This document shows positions 41,932 to 42,517 of a stretch of DNA of 42,517 bases, piece after piece (position 1 is the first letter of the stretch; each line of letters starts with the position of its first letter). Both the position numbers and the translations under genes were made by a program. This DNA comes from QYQD01 sp040754095 (GTDB taxonomy: Bacteria; Desulfobacterota; QYQD01): NCBI GenBank assembly GCA_040754095.1, contig JBFMFO010000023.1, positions 1 to 42,517 on the forward strand. Reading direction: 5' to 3'. The notes beneath the pieces are model-generated. The model saw nothing but the letters and a program-made list of their open reading frames with translations, did no database searches and had not been told where the DNA came from.

Positions 41932-42195
41932 TTATTTCATGGCTGTCCCTGATTTTCCCTTCCTGCGCTTTTTGGGCAGCAGTGGAATTAAACAACGCAA
42001 AGCCCTAGTTACAGATTCCGAGTCTGGGAAATACGCGCGAATATCTGGCGCTAGAACAACTGCGCCCTCTTTTGGCATCACGTCCTTAGTAATAGTGGTG
42101 CCATCCGCCTTACGAATAGTAATCGTATACCCATCTTGCATGGCTCTGTAATGCTTGCCACGCACTCCTCCTTTAAAATCGTATTCAGCACGCAT
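41932..42195 (-). CDS. lone antitoxin-like protein
   Basis: An 87-residue protein. MRAEYDFKGGVRGKHYRAMQ opens like a widespread family of small proteins paired with toxins (EEYDFSKGVRGKxY), and APDIRAYFPDSESVTRALRC is their conserved second half. A strand-rich insert (YTITIRKADGTTITKDV) lies between. Basic C-terminal tail. No toxin ORF is adjacent within the window on either side. ATG 42195 behind GGAGGAGAAC is preferred to ATG 42219, which lies upstream of that site. Confidence 0.7.
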   Translation of the reverse strand: MRAEYDFKGGVRGKHYRAMQDGYTITIRKADGTTITKDVMPKEGAVVLAPDIRAYFPDSESVTRALRCLIPLLPKKRRKGKSGTAMK

Positions 42196-42284
42196 ATTGT
42201 TCTCCTCCATTAGTACCATTTTAGTTACTTCCTTCTTGATAAAGTTTCCGCTCCGATAGGTTTGTTTTGGGTTTGTTTTGTGTT

Positions 42285-42326
42285 TTGTGTTTTAGGGACG
42301 TCCATTTGTGTTTTAGGGACGTCCAT
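42285..42326. repeat. perfect 21-bp tandem repeat
   Basis: Two identical adjacent units, each TTGTGTTTTAGGGACG plus TCCAT. The inner GGACGTCC is itself palindromic. Confidence 0.9.
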
Positions 42327-42412
42327 AAATAAGTAAATAATGGTTATTTAATCAGATGATAGTTATTTTGTTTGGCTATACGCTCTCCCCGGCTAATACC
42401 GCCGGTTAGAAA

Positions 42413-42473
42413 ATAGGCCATTTTAGCCGATGAAGAAGTAGGCCAGGCTGACCGGCCAAAAGTAGGCCATTTT
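42413..42473. repeat. TAGGCCATTTT repeats, possible insertion-sequence end
   Basis: AATAGGCCATTTT, AAGTAGGCCAGG and AAAAGTAGGCCATTTT occur within 60 bases, with GACCGGCC between. Multiple spaced GGCC(A/T) boxes of this kind resemble the transposase-binding ends of IS21-type elements. No transposase gene is in the window; it would lie beyond the right edge. Bases 42327-42412 hold nothing I can name. Confidence 0.4.
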
Positions 42474-42517
42474 CCTTTTACTTCTTTTTTCCCCGCGCGC
42501 AAAACTTTTTTTCTTCC

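Overview
The window looks like a chromosomal segment of a Gram-negative, probably anaerobic bacterium, most likely Desulfobacterota (former Deltaproteobacteria). This is inferred from lolA plus an FtsK translocase, sigma-54-type promoters, PilZ/HDOD/ANTAR regulators, a non-adenylylated type glutamine synthetase, GlnRS, and the many palindromic dispersed repeats. No rRNA, tRNA or CRISPR array was seen.

Layout. 0.1-1.1 kb: a tandem universal stress protein. 1.5-3.2 kb: two adjacent Cys-rich proteins built only of 30-residue repeats. 3.3-7.9 kb: a rightward operon with a CgeB-type glycosyltransferase, a ThDP enzyme of the acetolactate-synthase fold and a GT2-like protein, meeting a convergent low-molecular-weight phosphatase gene. 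8.9-9.3 kb: a histone-H1-like lysine-rich protein. 9.4-20.9 kb: a leftward defence island. In transcription order it holds an ORF6N regulator, a PLD-nuclease/SF2 helicase, VapBC, an Eco57I-type adenine methylase, an RloC-like zinc-hook ATPase, an AlbA_2 fragment, a MazEF-like pair and two decayed gene fragments. 21.3-23.2 kb: an ABC-F ATPase. 23.2-28.1 kb: a leftward signalling run of PilZ, MinD-like ATPase, HDOD and GAF-ANTAR genes leading into glnA, which has its own sigma-54-type promoter. 28.5-29.0 kb: a rightward cluster of three tiny ORFs behind a near-consensus sigma-54 promoter. 29.1-33.8 kb: nadA, lolA, ftsK and a TtcA-family gene (leftward). 33.9-34.8 kb: a BASS-family transporter. 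35.2-37.6 kb: an SPFH/zinc-ribbon pair. 37.6-38.5 kb: a DUF1566 protein. 39.0-40.7 kb: glnS. 40.8-42.2 kb: a PIN toxin/antitoxin pair and a lone antitoxin-like gene, followed by repeats that may be the edge of an insertion sequence.

How it works together. The helicase, methylase and ATPase look like one restriction-type defence unit, with embedded toxin-antitoxin modules and a possible tRNase back-up. The order helicase-methylase-ATPase recalls the Hma type of defence system as I remember it, which I could not check. glnA and the micro-ORF cluster share a sigma-54 promoter signature, so they may be co-regulated. Dispersed repeats are unusually abundant: several families occur twice, one hairpin is shared by two different families, and five repeat insertions lie in frame inside the methylase and helicase genes.
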